NCBI GenBank assembly: GCA_947568835.1
Contig: OX387610.1
Location: 5,186,001 to 5,250,000 of the forward strand
From: Protonemura montana
Taxonomy: Eukaryota; Arthropoda; Insecta; Plecoptera; Nemouridae
Direction: 5' to 3'
DNA: 64,000 bases
Of this stretch, positions 52,201 to 62,509 are shown piece after piece (within the stretch, counting starts at the first letter, position 1; every line of letters starts with the position of its first letter). The translations under genes and the position numbers were made by a program. A model generated the notes under the pieces. It was given only the letters and a program-made list of their open reading frames with translations. It ran no database searches and was not told where the DNA came from.

Positions 52201-53310
52201 TTTTATTATTATGAACACTATAACAGTCTCAAAATTGATGCAAGTTAAATAATATTTTAACTAAATAAAACGCGTCCAACGTCAAATTGGAGTTACTCGA
52301 GATTGAATGGTTGTGACGTGATATAGCGTCACTGGAATCAGAGTGACTGTGAGTATTTACAGCCTCGTGGTTCTACTCCTTGAAGATCTGTCATTCTCAT
52401 CAAAAACACTGAAATCCTCTCAAAAAGCCAGTGCCCAAGTAGCTCAATTGGTTAGAGCAACACCCGCGACAGGTGGAGATCGGGGTCCAAGTAGCTCAAT
52501 GGGTTAGAGCAACACCCGCGACAGGTGGAGATCGGGGTCCAAGTAGCTCAATTGGTTAGAGCAACACCCGCGACAGGTGGAGATCGGGGTCCAAGTAGCT
52601 AAATTGGTTAGAGCAACACCCGCGACAGGTGGAGATCGGATTGACTAAATGATTGTCTAAACTCTTAAGGTCTAATCTTCTAAAGAAAGAAACGCAGGTA
52701 ACCAGAAATTAAATAAACTAGCCAACACGCGAGGAATATACAACCAATATTTGTAGCAGGTTTTGCGAAATGAAGAGGAATGACAAAGCATTGAAAGACT
52801 CACCCAAACAATGAAGCGACGACTCCATCTTGTCTTTCATGGGCGGGAAATGTTCCTCCATGTTGCTGCTCTCGTGTTGAAGGCGTCCCATGTCTGAAAA
52901 ACACACGCCATTATTGGACAATGAAACACATTCTAACCACGACTCCTCGTTGCCTGCAACAAGTGCAATTGTACGCCATTCGTTCAGCAAAGCTACAACA
53001 GCGTTTTGAAGTTAATTGCAAAAATAATGTCAAAATGAAGTGGATATTGAAATAAACGCTAGCAGTAAATCTAATAATGATTGTAATAGCGCCTCTGATA
53101 TTGTGTCCCCGTATTTTCTCTGCTGTTATAAATTGAAGCCAAATAGATTATTTATAATAAAAAAGGCTGGGTTAAATGACCTCGGGTAAATTTTAATGCA
53201 TACTAATAACATAAATGTGGCGACCGAGAGTCGAGCTGCGACGGTTGAATTATTTAGTTGAATTGTAAAAAACGTAAAATGTCAACTTACCGAAATAATT
53301 TGAGAGACAT
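46213..53310 (-). CDS. Unrecognised gene, five exons (partial model)
   Basis: Exons: 53291-53310 (MSLKLF), 52804-52893, 47841-47960, 47025-47127 and a terminal exon 46213-46349. The first four join in phase (2, 2, 2, 0). The best-looking part is RRLSFTIEESDGEDLEEPEP with PGFPRDKCRTMEYIRQQNYR, then FPLCLGLDGKLSAVGRN. The terminal exon, open only if entered in phase 1, reads ELHEPLLESASSDETLLQAL, EIVARTRCESFIGALRKHG and ATFVC. The phase clash at the last junction means a small exon is missing or another donor is used. A longer overlapping frame exists at 53292-53543. I recognise no domain; the middle is acidic and probably disordered. The long introns contain a MITE, a SINE, a GC-rich block and several arrays. 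Confidence 0.4.
46480..46880. mobile_element. Palindromic MITE with long inverted arms
   Basis: Left arm: TTAAATGGGTTTTGAAAGCT, ACGTTTCGTAACTTGTACCT, AGGGTTAGAGCAGTCCTGAC. Right arm: GTCAGGACTGCTTTAACCCT, AGGTACAAGTTACGAAACGT, CATTCAAAACCCAGTTGAAA, the reverse complement, with about 130 bp between. The whole is a near-palindrome of 400 bp. Partial copies lie at 5.7, 24.8 and 27.3 kb. Confidence 0.85.
47175..47605 (-). repeat. 5S-rRNA-headed SINE, full length
   Basis: Clean minus-strand copy from TTTAACGACACACTGTTTTG to ACCGGTGTTTCTAACACGAC; one of the best preserved copies. Confidence 0.9.
49010..49110. repeat. 43-bp tandem repeat, 2 to 2.5 units
   Basis: GGGGTTGATGCAACAATCGG then CCAGTCGTGTTGGTAGCCAT occurs twice, with a partial third. 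Confidence 0.85.
49330..49410. repeat. 12-bp tandem repeat
   Basis: ACAAACATTGACACAAACAT units alternating TTGAC and TTAAC, followed by a poorer copy. Confidence 0.85.
49545..49812. repeat. 10-12 bp degenerate tandem array, about 24 units
   Basis: Units of the type AAACGCAGTAT, AAACGCAGTAA and AAACGCATCAA, with no protein-coding meaning evident. AT-rich array abutting the GC-rich block. Confidence 0.9.
49813..51090. other. GC-rich block of unknown origin
   Basis: Base composition shifts to high GC and C-rich on the plus strand (many ACCCTCC and CCCTAACCC-type strings), unlike the rest of the window. It contains a 97-codon plus ORF from 49841 (MNAEERGRRISASS; DLKGWKVTLVNLEADAGSWE) with no family I know, a (GT)n run near 49891, a doubled CGAAGACT, a doubled CATGCCATG stretch near 50750, and a 14-bp unit TCTCGGCGTCGAAG repeated three times (51020-51060). 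It may be part of a retroelement or another insertion. Confidence 0.4.
51225..51300 (-). repeat. tRNA-like sequence, third type
   Basis: On the minus strand: TTGTCCTATTAGCTCAGTTG (A box) and CGGACCGGGTTCGAGACTTC (B box). D and T arms look tRNA-like. The acceptor stem is imperfect, so a SINE or tRNA pseudogene is likelier than a functional tRNA. Confidence 0.45.
51365..51625 (-). repeat. tRNA-derived SINE, family T1
   Basis: TTTTTTATTAAGAACACTAA tail, AATCTCGATCTCCACCTGTC, CAATTGAGCTACTTGGAC (A box) and leader ATCTCCAAGGAGTAGAACCA, all on the minus strand. Confidence 0.8.
52200..52640 (+). repeat. T1 element with four tandem A-box half tRNAs
   Basis: The leader (TGGTTCTACTCCTTGAAGAT, CTCAAAAAGCCAGTG) is followed by four units of 52 bp starting at 52435, 52487, 52539 and 52591: CCAAGTAGCTCAATTGGTTA, then GACAGGTGGAGATCGGGGT. 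Each unit ends before the T arm, so none has a B box or acceptor 3' strand. The inverted arm TTATTATGAACACTATAACA lies at 52206. Confidence 0.9.
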
Positions 53311-53659
53311 TTTGAGCCAACAGCAAGCAAGTTGATCTTCCACAGAGTTGTCTTGGCCAAGAGACGAGAAGACAGCACAACGTTCTCGTCGGAGAGTTCA
53401 GAAGCGAATGCCCGAGCTCCGCTAAAAACACCCAGTAAACGGTTGGGGGTTTTGGCGGGAAGTGGACTACCTGCTAATTTAACAACGCTACCTGGCTGCA
53501 TGCAGTGGTACTCAGCCGAACTGCTCGGAAAATATGAACACATTCAAGAGAAAACATATTCCTCGGCGCAATTTTCCTTGCACGCACGAAACAAATTTAT
53601 AAACCGTACAATTTCACAAAATAAATATAGTTTGGTAAATATGTGTGTACCCTAGCTGC

Positions 53660-54985
53660 ATGCATAGATGGATAGCTCGCTAGGCAGATAAATGATGGCG
53701 TTATAATAGCAGTGTTTTATGCGGTTGATCTTTATAATTACAAGAGCATAGCGCTAGATTTTATTAGAATCGTAGTGTGCAATGTCATTGTCAACGGTCT
53801 TTAAAATTATTATTTAAGAAAAAAATATGAAAATTAGGAATTCCTTTTTCTCAAAATACTTTTGGTAGCTCTGAAAAAGGCTCGAAGCCTAAGATAAGTG
53901 AATATTTGATGAGTTTTCTTGCTCACTTTCCTATTCTAGTGGATTTATTTGATCGTGTAGCATTTTGTTAGTTTGGATAAAACTTTGATATCGACGGCCT
54001 ACATAATTGGTGGATATATACATAGACAATAGGTCTAACTAAACGAGGCAGTTATTTTCTATAAATAGCTGAACAACGGTCAATGCGTACCCCATCTATA
54101 CCTAATCACATACCTGTCCTTTGTGTGGTAAAAATTCGCTGAGAAATATGTGACCCTCTCCGCAGAGAGGTATGCCAATATGTCAAAAGTGATTGAAAAC
54201 GGTCAAAGTTATTTAAAGCTTAATTCGTGATTAGATCGTGAATCAGCAGTGTACAGGATTTTAGCTCGTCGAAAGATAAAACCAAGAAAGCCAAACAAAA
54301 TGTGAAAACTGTGTAATTTCATGTAACAATGGTTGTTGGTATGTAAGTACATCGGTAAGTGGCCTGTCTTTTCCGCGACATTCACTTGGAAATCGACACC
54401 CCAAATAGAGATTGTGAAAATTGATTGGAAACAACTGGAAATGGTTGTAAAATTAACATTATTTGTAAGCTTTATCCAACGTGACGTTCATACGGCGGTT
54501 TGTTGGAGTTACAAAAGAGAGTTTTTGCTCAAACTATCTGTCGAGAAAACATTTAGAAACATTCAAACGAGATCACACAAATAAATAACAGTAAAATTGT
54601 ACTTACAATCATTTAAATGAGAAGGCACATAATTAGTTTCAGACCAATCTTTCATATCTTGTCCTGGCCGTATCAATGCACTTCGAATTCTAGTTGCGAA
54701 TTAAAATTTCTGTTGTTACTGTTACGTAAACCTTCTCACTAAGCATTCATTGATAACTTGTAAAATTATTTAAGTAAATAAACACCCGTAGTATGATAAA
54801 TAAACGTGAAATCATTTTCGTTTGCAATAGGTCGATGACATTTCCTCTACAAACGTAAAGGTTAATATTTCAAAACAGCTGTTCTGGCGCAAGGAACGGT
54901 AGAATCGTAGAATCAAACGGGCAATGACAACGCCGTGTCGTAACGCAATTCTGTGTGCTCGTGGGTTGCATACATACGGGCGACG
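53660..54985. other. AT-rich DNA, nothing recognised
   Basis: Between the unrecognised gene and inverted block B. An 83-codon plus ORF (54333-54584) has no motif. Confidence 0.35.
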
Positions 54986-54989
54986 GCAG

Positions 54990-56090
54990 TGGATAACCCA
55001 AGAAATCGTATTGGTTTTGGGTTTAGACGCCGTTTAACCCCTTCAGAAAATCCGGCCCACATTTTCCTTTTGCCTTGAGGTACCTCTGTATGTTCTGATC
55101 ATTTTACAAAGATTTTTGAGTTCGGCCGGGATTTCGTTTGGTAGTTACAGCCGGTTTAGTAACTCAAGGTAACAAGAAATTGTGTCTTTGTTGGGTGTTG
55201 GATGCTTGAAAACCCATTTTGAAAATTTGGGCACAAAATTTGCGTCTACCTCAAGGGACCTTATTTTGTTTTTATAATTTTACAAGATTTTGAGTTTCAC
55301 ACGATTTTATTCTGGTAGATGCAGTCGATTTGCCGTTTCATGTTCAACTGATCGAGATTTCTTTTGTCCAGGGCTGAGCCAAAAATTAAGACCATCACAG
55401 ATCGAAAGCCTATCACGTACTCTATCATCTGTGAAAATTTCAAGGGAGAAGCCCCCCTTCATTTTCTCGCTAATAAATGATAACAAAAATGTTGTTAAAG
55501 TTAGCCTTTTTTTGTCCAAGGCTGGGCCAAAAATTAAGACCATCACGGATCGAAAGCCCATCATGTACTCTATCATCTGTGAAAATTTCAAGGGAGAACC
55601 CCCCCTTCATTTTCTCGCAAATAATTGATAACACACATTTTGTAAAAGTTAGCCTTTTTTTGTCCAGGGCTGGGCCAAAAATTAGGACCATCACAGATCG
55701 AAAGCCTATCACGTACTCTATCATCGGTGAAAATTTCAAGGGAGTAGCCCCCCTTTATTTTCTCGCAAATAAATGATAACACAAATTTTGTAAAAGTTAG
55801 CCTTTTTTTGTCCTAGGCTGGGCCAAAAATTTAGACCTTCACGGATCGAAAGCCCATCACGTACTCTATCATCTGTAAAAATTTCAAGGGAGTAGCCCCC
55901 CTTCATTTTCTCGCAAATAAATGAAAACCAAATTTTTTTATTGTTAGTCTGTTTCGTTCAGTACATCACGTATTTTTGAAGGCTAGCGCTTATGAGTTTT
56001 GTAGGCTGTTTTCTCGTTGCGCTATGTTGAGTTGGTGCCTTTAGATGGCGTTTTAGATTTTGCGAGCTAAGTATCCACTAGTCTCACCTC
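54990..56090. repeat. Inverted block B: tandem units of about 160 bp
   Basis: At least three and a half units with TTTTTGTCCAGGGCTGGGCC, GACCATCACAGATCGAAAGC, CACGTACTCTATCATCTGTG and CCCCCTTCATTTTCTCGC. The flanking part (55.00-55.30 kb) and end (TCCACTAG at about 56082) match block A at 43.3-45.2 kb in mostly inverted orientation. Confidence 0.85.
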
Positions 56091-56094
56091 GATG

Positions 56095-57400
56095 CAGCGG
56101 TAGTCTCCACCAACCCTCTCTAACCTAACCTCCTCTAAGACGTCAGCGCCACCTGTTAGCTGATGGGTTCCTTGTGATATGTAGGATTTTGTATCTATGG
56201 TCCAAACTTTGGTCCAAACTAAAGTTGTCCAAGTTATCATAGCAAATGGCAACCTGGCTGGGTCTATCTATGCATATCAGTAATGCAATTACATGATTCC
56301 AAATACCACAGAACAAATCACACAAAATATGATTCGAAAATGTAATTTTGCCCCATAAACCACTAGCCGAAGACTTAAAACTTAAATATTATTGACAAAC
56401 AAAATTTACCTTGTAGCTCAAGGATCATCTAATTAGTAGCTTGAAAAGTTTGTCTTATAATATTAGCGTTGGATGACAGATGAATTGTTCTTCCAGGTGT
56501 GGTTTGAAAGAATATGCCAAAGGCACTGACAACATACTGCTTGTAAAGTATGGACATTTAGCGGAAACGGGACTGTTAGGAATGGATTAAATGAAGTATG
56601 AACACAGGTAATAATACATTATTTTATGTTATTATGTATGAGCTGGTGACACCTTGATCTGCATTTGGGTAAACATTTTTACGACAAAAGTTATTAACAG
56701 ATCTGAATCAGATCATCATGAAAGTTTCTTCTCTCCAGTGACAAAGGCAACAGCCAAAATGTAAACAAAGAATTCCCACTATCGCGGCGTGCCACTACCG
56801 CTCGGTAAGTTCCGTACTCTCCCTTTACTTTCTCAATCAACATATTCGTTATCCAAGCTCTTTGGCACATTACAAATCAAGTGCATCATGAATTTTCAGA
56901 CTATGTTTTGCCATTTATGTACAGTAGAAAAATGCTATCACTTTTTTAACTATCTGAACATCAGACTTTAACTGGATTGTTGTCACATAAAAATCACAAG
57001 CTGTGTAAACAGCAAACTACTTGAAACAGTATAGCACAATAACCCTGAACAAACATTATCAAAGTTGACATTTTTTGGAATAGAGAAACACAGCTTGTGA
57101 GTAAAAATCAGCCATAGTTCAACCCTTAGCAACTACTAGTGTATTAAACTGTTTGAAAAAAAAAACATAAATAAATAAATATTCCCAGTATAATATTGTT
57201 TGTTTTTCTAATTAAAGGAAGAAAATCCAACTATCTAAATAAGCTGAGCTACGGCAACGTTGGAACATGAAAAAATTGTGAACAAAAGAGCAAGGGAAAA
57301 AAGATCTATGCTAGTGTGAATTGAAGAGCACTGAATCCCCCATTTCTACCTTTGATGAATGTTTTTGATAAATTCCTACCTGTCTTCTTTCCACACTCAC
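56095..57400. other. No gene recognised
   Basis: AT-rich DNA downstream of the zinc-finger gene. Short ORFs only. Confidence 0.35.
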
Positions 57401-59277
57401 TGACTAGATATTCGGCACTGTTTTCTCATCTGCACCCTCATAAACCTGTGTGTTTTGCAGCCATGTGTGTCTCGAGGAGACTCTTTTGGTTAAATTTATA
57501 AGAACAAATTTCACAAGTGTAAGGTTCCTGAAAATTCCCTTGCTACAAACTTCACATTGAAATCGTTTTAAGCCAACATGGACAACTATGTGCTTTTTAA
57601 AATCACTTTTTTGGGGAAAACGTTGCCACAAATTCTACATTTGCAAGGTTTTTGGCCTGCATGGTTGGCCAAGTGGCCTTCAAAACCGCTCAATGTACGA
57701 AATTCCTTTCCGCAAATTTCACATTTGGAAAGTTTCGAACACGTGTGGATATCCATGTGTGCGGTAAGGCTACATTTAATGAGGAACTCTTTGAGACAAA
57801 TTTCACATTTGTAAGGTTTTAGACCACTGTGGATTGTCATGTGACTTTTTAAGCTCTTTGAATAGTCACATTTGTAAAGTTTCAAGCCAGTGTGAGCAGA
57901 CATGTGCATTGCAAGAGTGCATTTCTGGGAAAATTGCTTAACACACATTTTACATTTGTAAGGTTTTGATGAAGTGTGAATTTCCATGTGTTTCTTGAGA
58001 TCACGGAGAAGGGCAAACCCCTTTAGACAATTTTTACATCTGTGAAGTCTTAAGCCGGTGTGGACAACTATGTGGCCCTTAAGAGTACTTTTAAAATGAA
58101 ATTTCTTTTGACAAATATTACATTGAAAACGCTTTAAAGCAATGTGTGTAATAATATAGTTCTTGAGGTGAACCTTCGTGCCAAATTCTTTGGCACAAAT
58201 ATGACACTTACGAGGTTTTGAGTCTGCGTGGTTTAACACATGTGGGTTTTGAGGGAAACCTTCCGCACAAATTCTTTGGTACAAATTGGACATTTGAAAT
58301 AATTTAATCCCTGTATGAATAGCCATGTGGTCCCTGAGAGCAATGTCATGTAGGAATATCTGAGCCGAGGTGGGAACGTGTGTGAATTCTTACACTGTTC
58401 TTTGTTGCGAATAGTTTTTGGCACGGGTCGCACTCGAAGTGTTCTTTGTCTTCACGATGTGGATGTAAGCTTTGCAAGCAGCCGCTCTTCTCGTGTATCG
58501 TTAGCTCTCTGCTGTCAGAAAAACTGCACAGACAAGTAACACAGACTAAGGAATTGAAGGCCTGATCGGCGTTGTCAAAAACTGGATGCATTGGCACATT
58601 TTTGCCGTCGGTATCTGCGAAAAAAATGGAAGATTTACACATCGTAGAGAGGAAATAAATCCGACATAACATTCAAAGAATAAACAATGATCTCAAACCA
58701 TTAACGAGAATAAAATTCAATTAAAAAAAAGAAAATTAAGCACAAAAGTTTTCCAAACAATATGTGTTTGCTAGTAAGTGTAAAAAAAAAGAGTTTACCA
58801 GTTATTTCTGAAAAAACACACCAAGTTTTGTTTACTTTGATGCCAGCAGAAATTTTAATTAGTTGCAAGTCTACAAAAAAAGTATTATGATTAAAAAAAA
58901 TACAATATAAAGAAGTTCTTACCTGCCGACTCCTCAGCAAACTCTAAATTCTCTGTTTTTAGCCTGCAATCAACTAAAATAAGGACAAAATAAGTGTTGT
59001 AAACTTTATCCGATCTATATGTCAAACCTTGGCAAGGGCCTCGACTAGTCGACAAGTGCAAACTTCCTAGCCTTGACTTCACTCGTGTCACTTCACATTC
59101 TCCTGCAATAAACCATTTATCAATTATATTATAATGATAATTAGTATTATCTATGAATATTTTAACTCAATGTAAGCTTTACTGACAATGTTTATGTACA
59201 TAACATGTATGGAAAAAACTGATATATCTAGATTAAAAAAAATAAAAAAATAAAAAATAAAATACACTGTCTATTTA

Positions 59278-59520
59278 CGAGTAGCTCATAAGCAATGATA
59301 GAACCGTGAACTCTGATTTAAATTCCAATTTTTTTTTTAGGAAGAATAATAATAAAAATCCTAATTAAACTATACAAACTAATAATTTAAAAGATTGCAC
59401 CAGGGCAGCCTGTCACGCACCAAACTGTACTTCATTCTCAATCTTGTGCTGGATTTTCAATTCGGGTTCCAGGACTACTGCTAGATTTTGATCCGAGACT
59501 GCAAAATATCAATAGAATTA
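59278..59520. repeat. Duplicated segment, copy 1 (with an exon)
   Basis: About 245 bp, from GAGTAGCTCATAAGCAATGA to GACTGCAAAATATCAATAG, closely matching 61.71-61.95 kb in direct orientation. Each copy holds a 78-nt phase-1 exon of the zinc-finger gene (DQNLAVVLEPELKIQHKIE here). Confidence 0.85.
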
Positions 59521-59681
59521 TATTTAGACTAATTAGTAGATTAATAAGCAAGCCTTTAAAATATCGACAATAACAGCAAGCCTTTCTAGGACACAATATG
59601 GACAATAGTCAATAGTACACTATAAACATCATTTTTGCAAAAGTTTTCATTTAATATTTGCTAATTTTATTTATTTTTTAT

Positions 59682-60881
59682 TTACTGATTAATATGTAGC
59701 AGCCCGGACACAGCTGCCAGAGTAGCAGCGATCATTCTGCCATTTTCTGCCTGCTGGGCGTTTGCCTCCGCTTGTTTCTCCAAGGAAAGTTGTAGCAAAT
59801 TGCCGATGCGATTTAAAGCGGCTAGCATCAGGTCCCCTTGTTGGAGCAGACTTGTTGACCTGATGGTAATTTGAGTGTTAGTAATGTAGTTAATTGTAAC
59901 TATTTAAATTAGGTACCCCAAATCATTGATACTAGCATACCCTTGGCTAACTGTTTGGCAAGCTTTGTTTTCTTTTTCCGGAGCTGTCCCGACACCAATG
60001 AACTCAACATACTCTATGAGCACTGGCACTTGCTCGACTGGCTCCGCTGGCTGGACTGGCTCAGCAAGTAAGTCTGGTTTATGATTGATTCGAAGATCTA
60101 TTGACAGCAAAAGAGTATTTCACAGATTTACTTACAAAACATATTATCAAACTTGTATACATATTAATTTGGTTTGCAGCTAGAGGTACATTAAATCTGG
60201 TACTGTAAAATCACCTCTTTGAACAAATTTACAATTTTCACACGTCATTGTCTGCCCTTTTAAGCCACCCACTTCCAATCCCATGTCGATTCCCTGCAAT
60301 GCAGTTTTTCCAATCAGATCAACAACGCATTCGTTAATCACGGATGGTCTTTTGGGTGGTGGCCCTCCTCGGCCAGTCTGCATCAATTCCTTTATATAAG
60401 AAGCCACTGAAATTTAGTAGAACAGTTACTTTAAAGTACATTCTTTTTTATCAACCTGGTATATGATGCTGTTGCTTATCAGTGATCACCAATAAGTAGG
60501 CTTATTTTTACAACTTTGTTTTATTTATAATTGATTGAATCATGTTGAAGGATTTTTTAATAGCACATAGAATAGGATAGAAGGTAGGTAGGTAGGTATG
60601 TATGTACTACCTTCTCTTTTTGCTTCAGCCTTAAACGTCTTCAGTTTAATTCTAAGTTCCTGTACAGTCCTTTTGTGGATGCTTATTGCATTCACCTCCT
60701 TGCTAATAGCATCCCAGGCACTGAGTTTAGATGGTCCTGTTATCAGTGGATTAGATGAACCATTAATCATAATTTTTCTTTTTACTGCTCCCTCCACCAA
60801 AGCTTTCAGCTCCTCTGAAGAAAAGTTAGGTCTTCGGGTCCTTTTCTTCGCTATGCTGGTCTCTTCGACATTGTTAATCAT
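59682..60881 (-). CDS. Myb/SANT-like DNA-binding protein, NAIF1/Harbinger type
   Basis: Exons: 60611-60881, 60215-60406, 59941-60097, 59682-59859. Phases 1, 1 and 2 join perfectly to give 265 aa. Residues about 17-91 form the Myb/SANT-like domain: NFSSEELKALVEGAVKRK, then SAWDAISKEVNAI and KRTVQELRIKLKTFKAEAKR. Then come SYIKELMQTGRGGPPP and NECVVDLIGKTALQGI, the typical TGGGPPP-like and following helical region of NAIF1-like proteins. A Glu/Pro/Val-rich linker (EPVQPAEPVEQVPV) leads to a C-terminal Gln-rich helix (LNRIGNLLQLSLEKQAEANA). Such proteins often descend from, or accompany, PIF/Harbinger transposases. It lies in one intron of the zinc-finger gene, on the same strand, between the duplicated exons. 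An acceptor (TTTATAG) just upstream of the ATG implies a 5' noncoding exon. Confidence 0.85.
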
Positions 60882-60969
60882 TTTTTCTTTATCTATAAAT
60901 GAAAATAGTACTTAAATATGTTTTACTGCTATTAAGTTTTTGTCAACAGATAAAAGTAGTATCTACTAT

Positions 60970-61412
60970 TAGAGATGTAAAGCGGTAATATTACCATTAC
61001 CGGTAATATTACGATAATGTTACGGAGAAATTTTACCGTAATATTACTGTTTTTGTTTGTGCGTTTTTGGCTAAGTTGGGAGCATTTGACACTTTGCCAT
61101 CACTGTCACAACAGCCGACTATCCTAACCAAATAATACCCATAGCAACACCACACTCCCATGCAAGGTTGACAGAATCCATCCAACTTCCAGCATAGGTA
61201 AAGTTAAGAGTAAGGCGCAAAAGTATTATACAGTGAAGAAAGATTAATTTTTAATAGTAACTATCTAGAAAATAATATGGTCATACAACTTGCAAATTGT
61301 CTTCACAAACTAAATTTAACCATAGCATGAATTTTTTTCAATTTTACCAATTTTACCACTTTTTGTTAATATTAACATTTTTTAAATTACCGGTAATTTT
61401 ACATCTCTATCT
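60970..61412. mobile_element. MITE with AGAGATGTAAA inverted ends
   Basis: The left end AGAGATGTAAAGCGGTAATA and the right end (reverse complement AGAGATGTAAAATTACCGG) form terminal inverted repeats. Subterminal ACCGGTAAT palindromes repeat. Flanks ATCTACTA and ATCTGTTA could be a degraded 8-bp target duplication, which would fit a hAT-type element. It lies upstream of the Myb/SANT gene. Confidence 0.6.
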
Positions 61413-61599
61413 GTTATGATGATAAAAGGTTAAATTTGCGAAATTATAACTTACCGTTCACGTACGCTTGAATATAACAGCAGATGAACGTTGTTTGAAT
61501 AAATGCGCTCTCTGCACTGATTGGTAGAAATTTCATGTATCATGATGTCACTTCTGAATTTGTGACGAAACCTAATACCGCGCTAATATTTTGTTTGTG

Positions 61600-61725
61600 A
61601 ATGCAGAATTGCACTAATACAGTAATAAAATTACGCCGTATTAGAGAGGTAATAGTACTAGAGTATTATCTCTAATACGGTACTAAAGTTAAGACTCTTT
61701 GTGAATCCAGGCCCAGTAGCTCATA
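61600..61725. repeat. MITE end with strong hairpin
   Basis: CCGTATTAGAGAGGTAATA (from about 61646) pairs with TATTATCTCTAATACGG across a 9-nt loop with one bulge. The right edge TTTGTGAATCCAGGCCC and an upstream TTTGTGAATGCAG look like element termini. Confidence 0.5.
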
Positions 61726-61955
61726 AGTGATGATAGAACCGTGTACTCTGATTTAAATTGCGATTTTATTTTTAGGAAGAATAATAAAAAAAATCCTAAT
61801 TAAACTATACAAAATACTAATAAAAAATATTGCACCAGGGCAGCCTGTCTCGTACCAGACTGTACTTCATTCTCGGTCCTGTGCTGGATATCCAATTTGG
61901 GAGCCAGGACTACGGCTAGATTTTGATCCGGGACTGCAAAATATCAACAGGATTA
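61707..61955. repeat. Duplicated segment, copy 2 (with an exon)
   Basis: CAGTAGCTCATAAGTGATGA to GACTGCAAAATATCAACAG; the partner of 59.28-59.52 kb. The exon here reads DQNLAVVLAPKLDIQHRTE. Confidence 0.85.
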
Positions 61956-62509
61956 GCCACGGATACTATTGTGTTATCATTTTTACTGGTTTTTCAGGAA
62001 TTTTTTGCTTCTAACTCACCAAATGATTAAAGTTTAACTGATTTTGATAGGGCAACTAATAACACTACCTTCGTGACCTATCACACGAAATAAAATATGT
62101 TATTTCGAAATATGGCACTACTTACAATCAGGGACCAGAATTTGTATGTTTTTCGATTCTGATTACATGTTACACAAAATATAAATTCAGATTCCAATTC
62201 CAACCAGAAAATAATTAAATTCCGATTCCGATTCCACACACAAAATAGTAAAATTTCCAATTCCGATTCCGATTTTGATTCCGGAAAGCTCATAAGAAAA
62301 CTTCCGAAAACAGAAAACGCACAGTAAAAATATTTATTTTGATTTTAATTGTTCTGTTTGGGCTGTATTAAAATAAAAATTATAAAAATGTAGACTGCGA
62401 CGCTGTCAGCGTCGCTACAAAGAGGTTAATCTGAATTAGCTAGAAATGCAAATAGTCAAGAAGCCGCCTACAAGAATGAAACTTAAGTGTTATCACTTTG
62501 GTAAGTCGA

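Noticed and set aside
53332..53655. 107-codon plus ORF opposite the first exon at 53.3 kb
   Set aside because: It overlaps the minus-strand candidate exon with better splice context and shows no motif of its own.
55290..55782. Several ORFs of 60-112 codons in the 160-bp units
   Set aside because: They appear in both strands of a tandem repeat and read the same repeated block (GLSQKLRPSQIESLS-like); no independent coding evidence.
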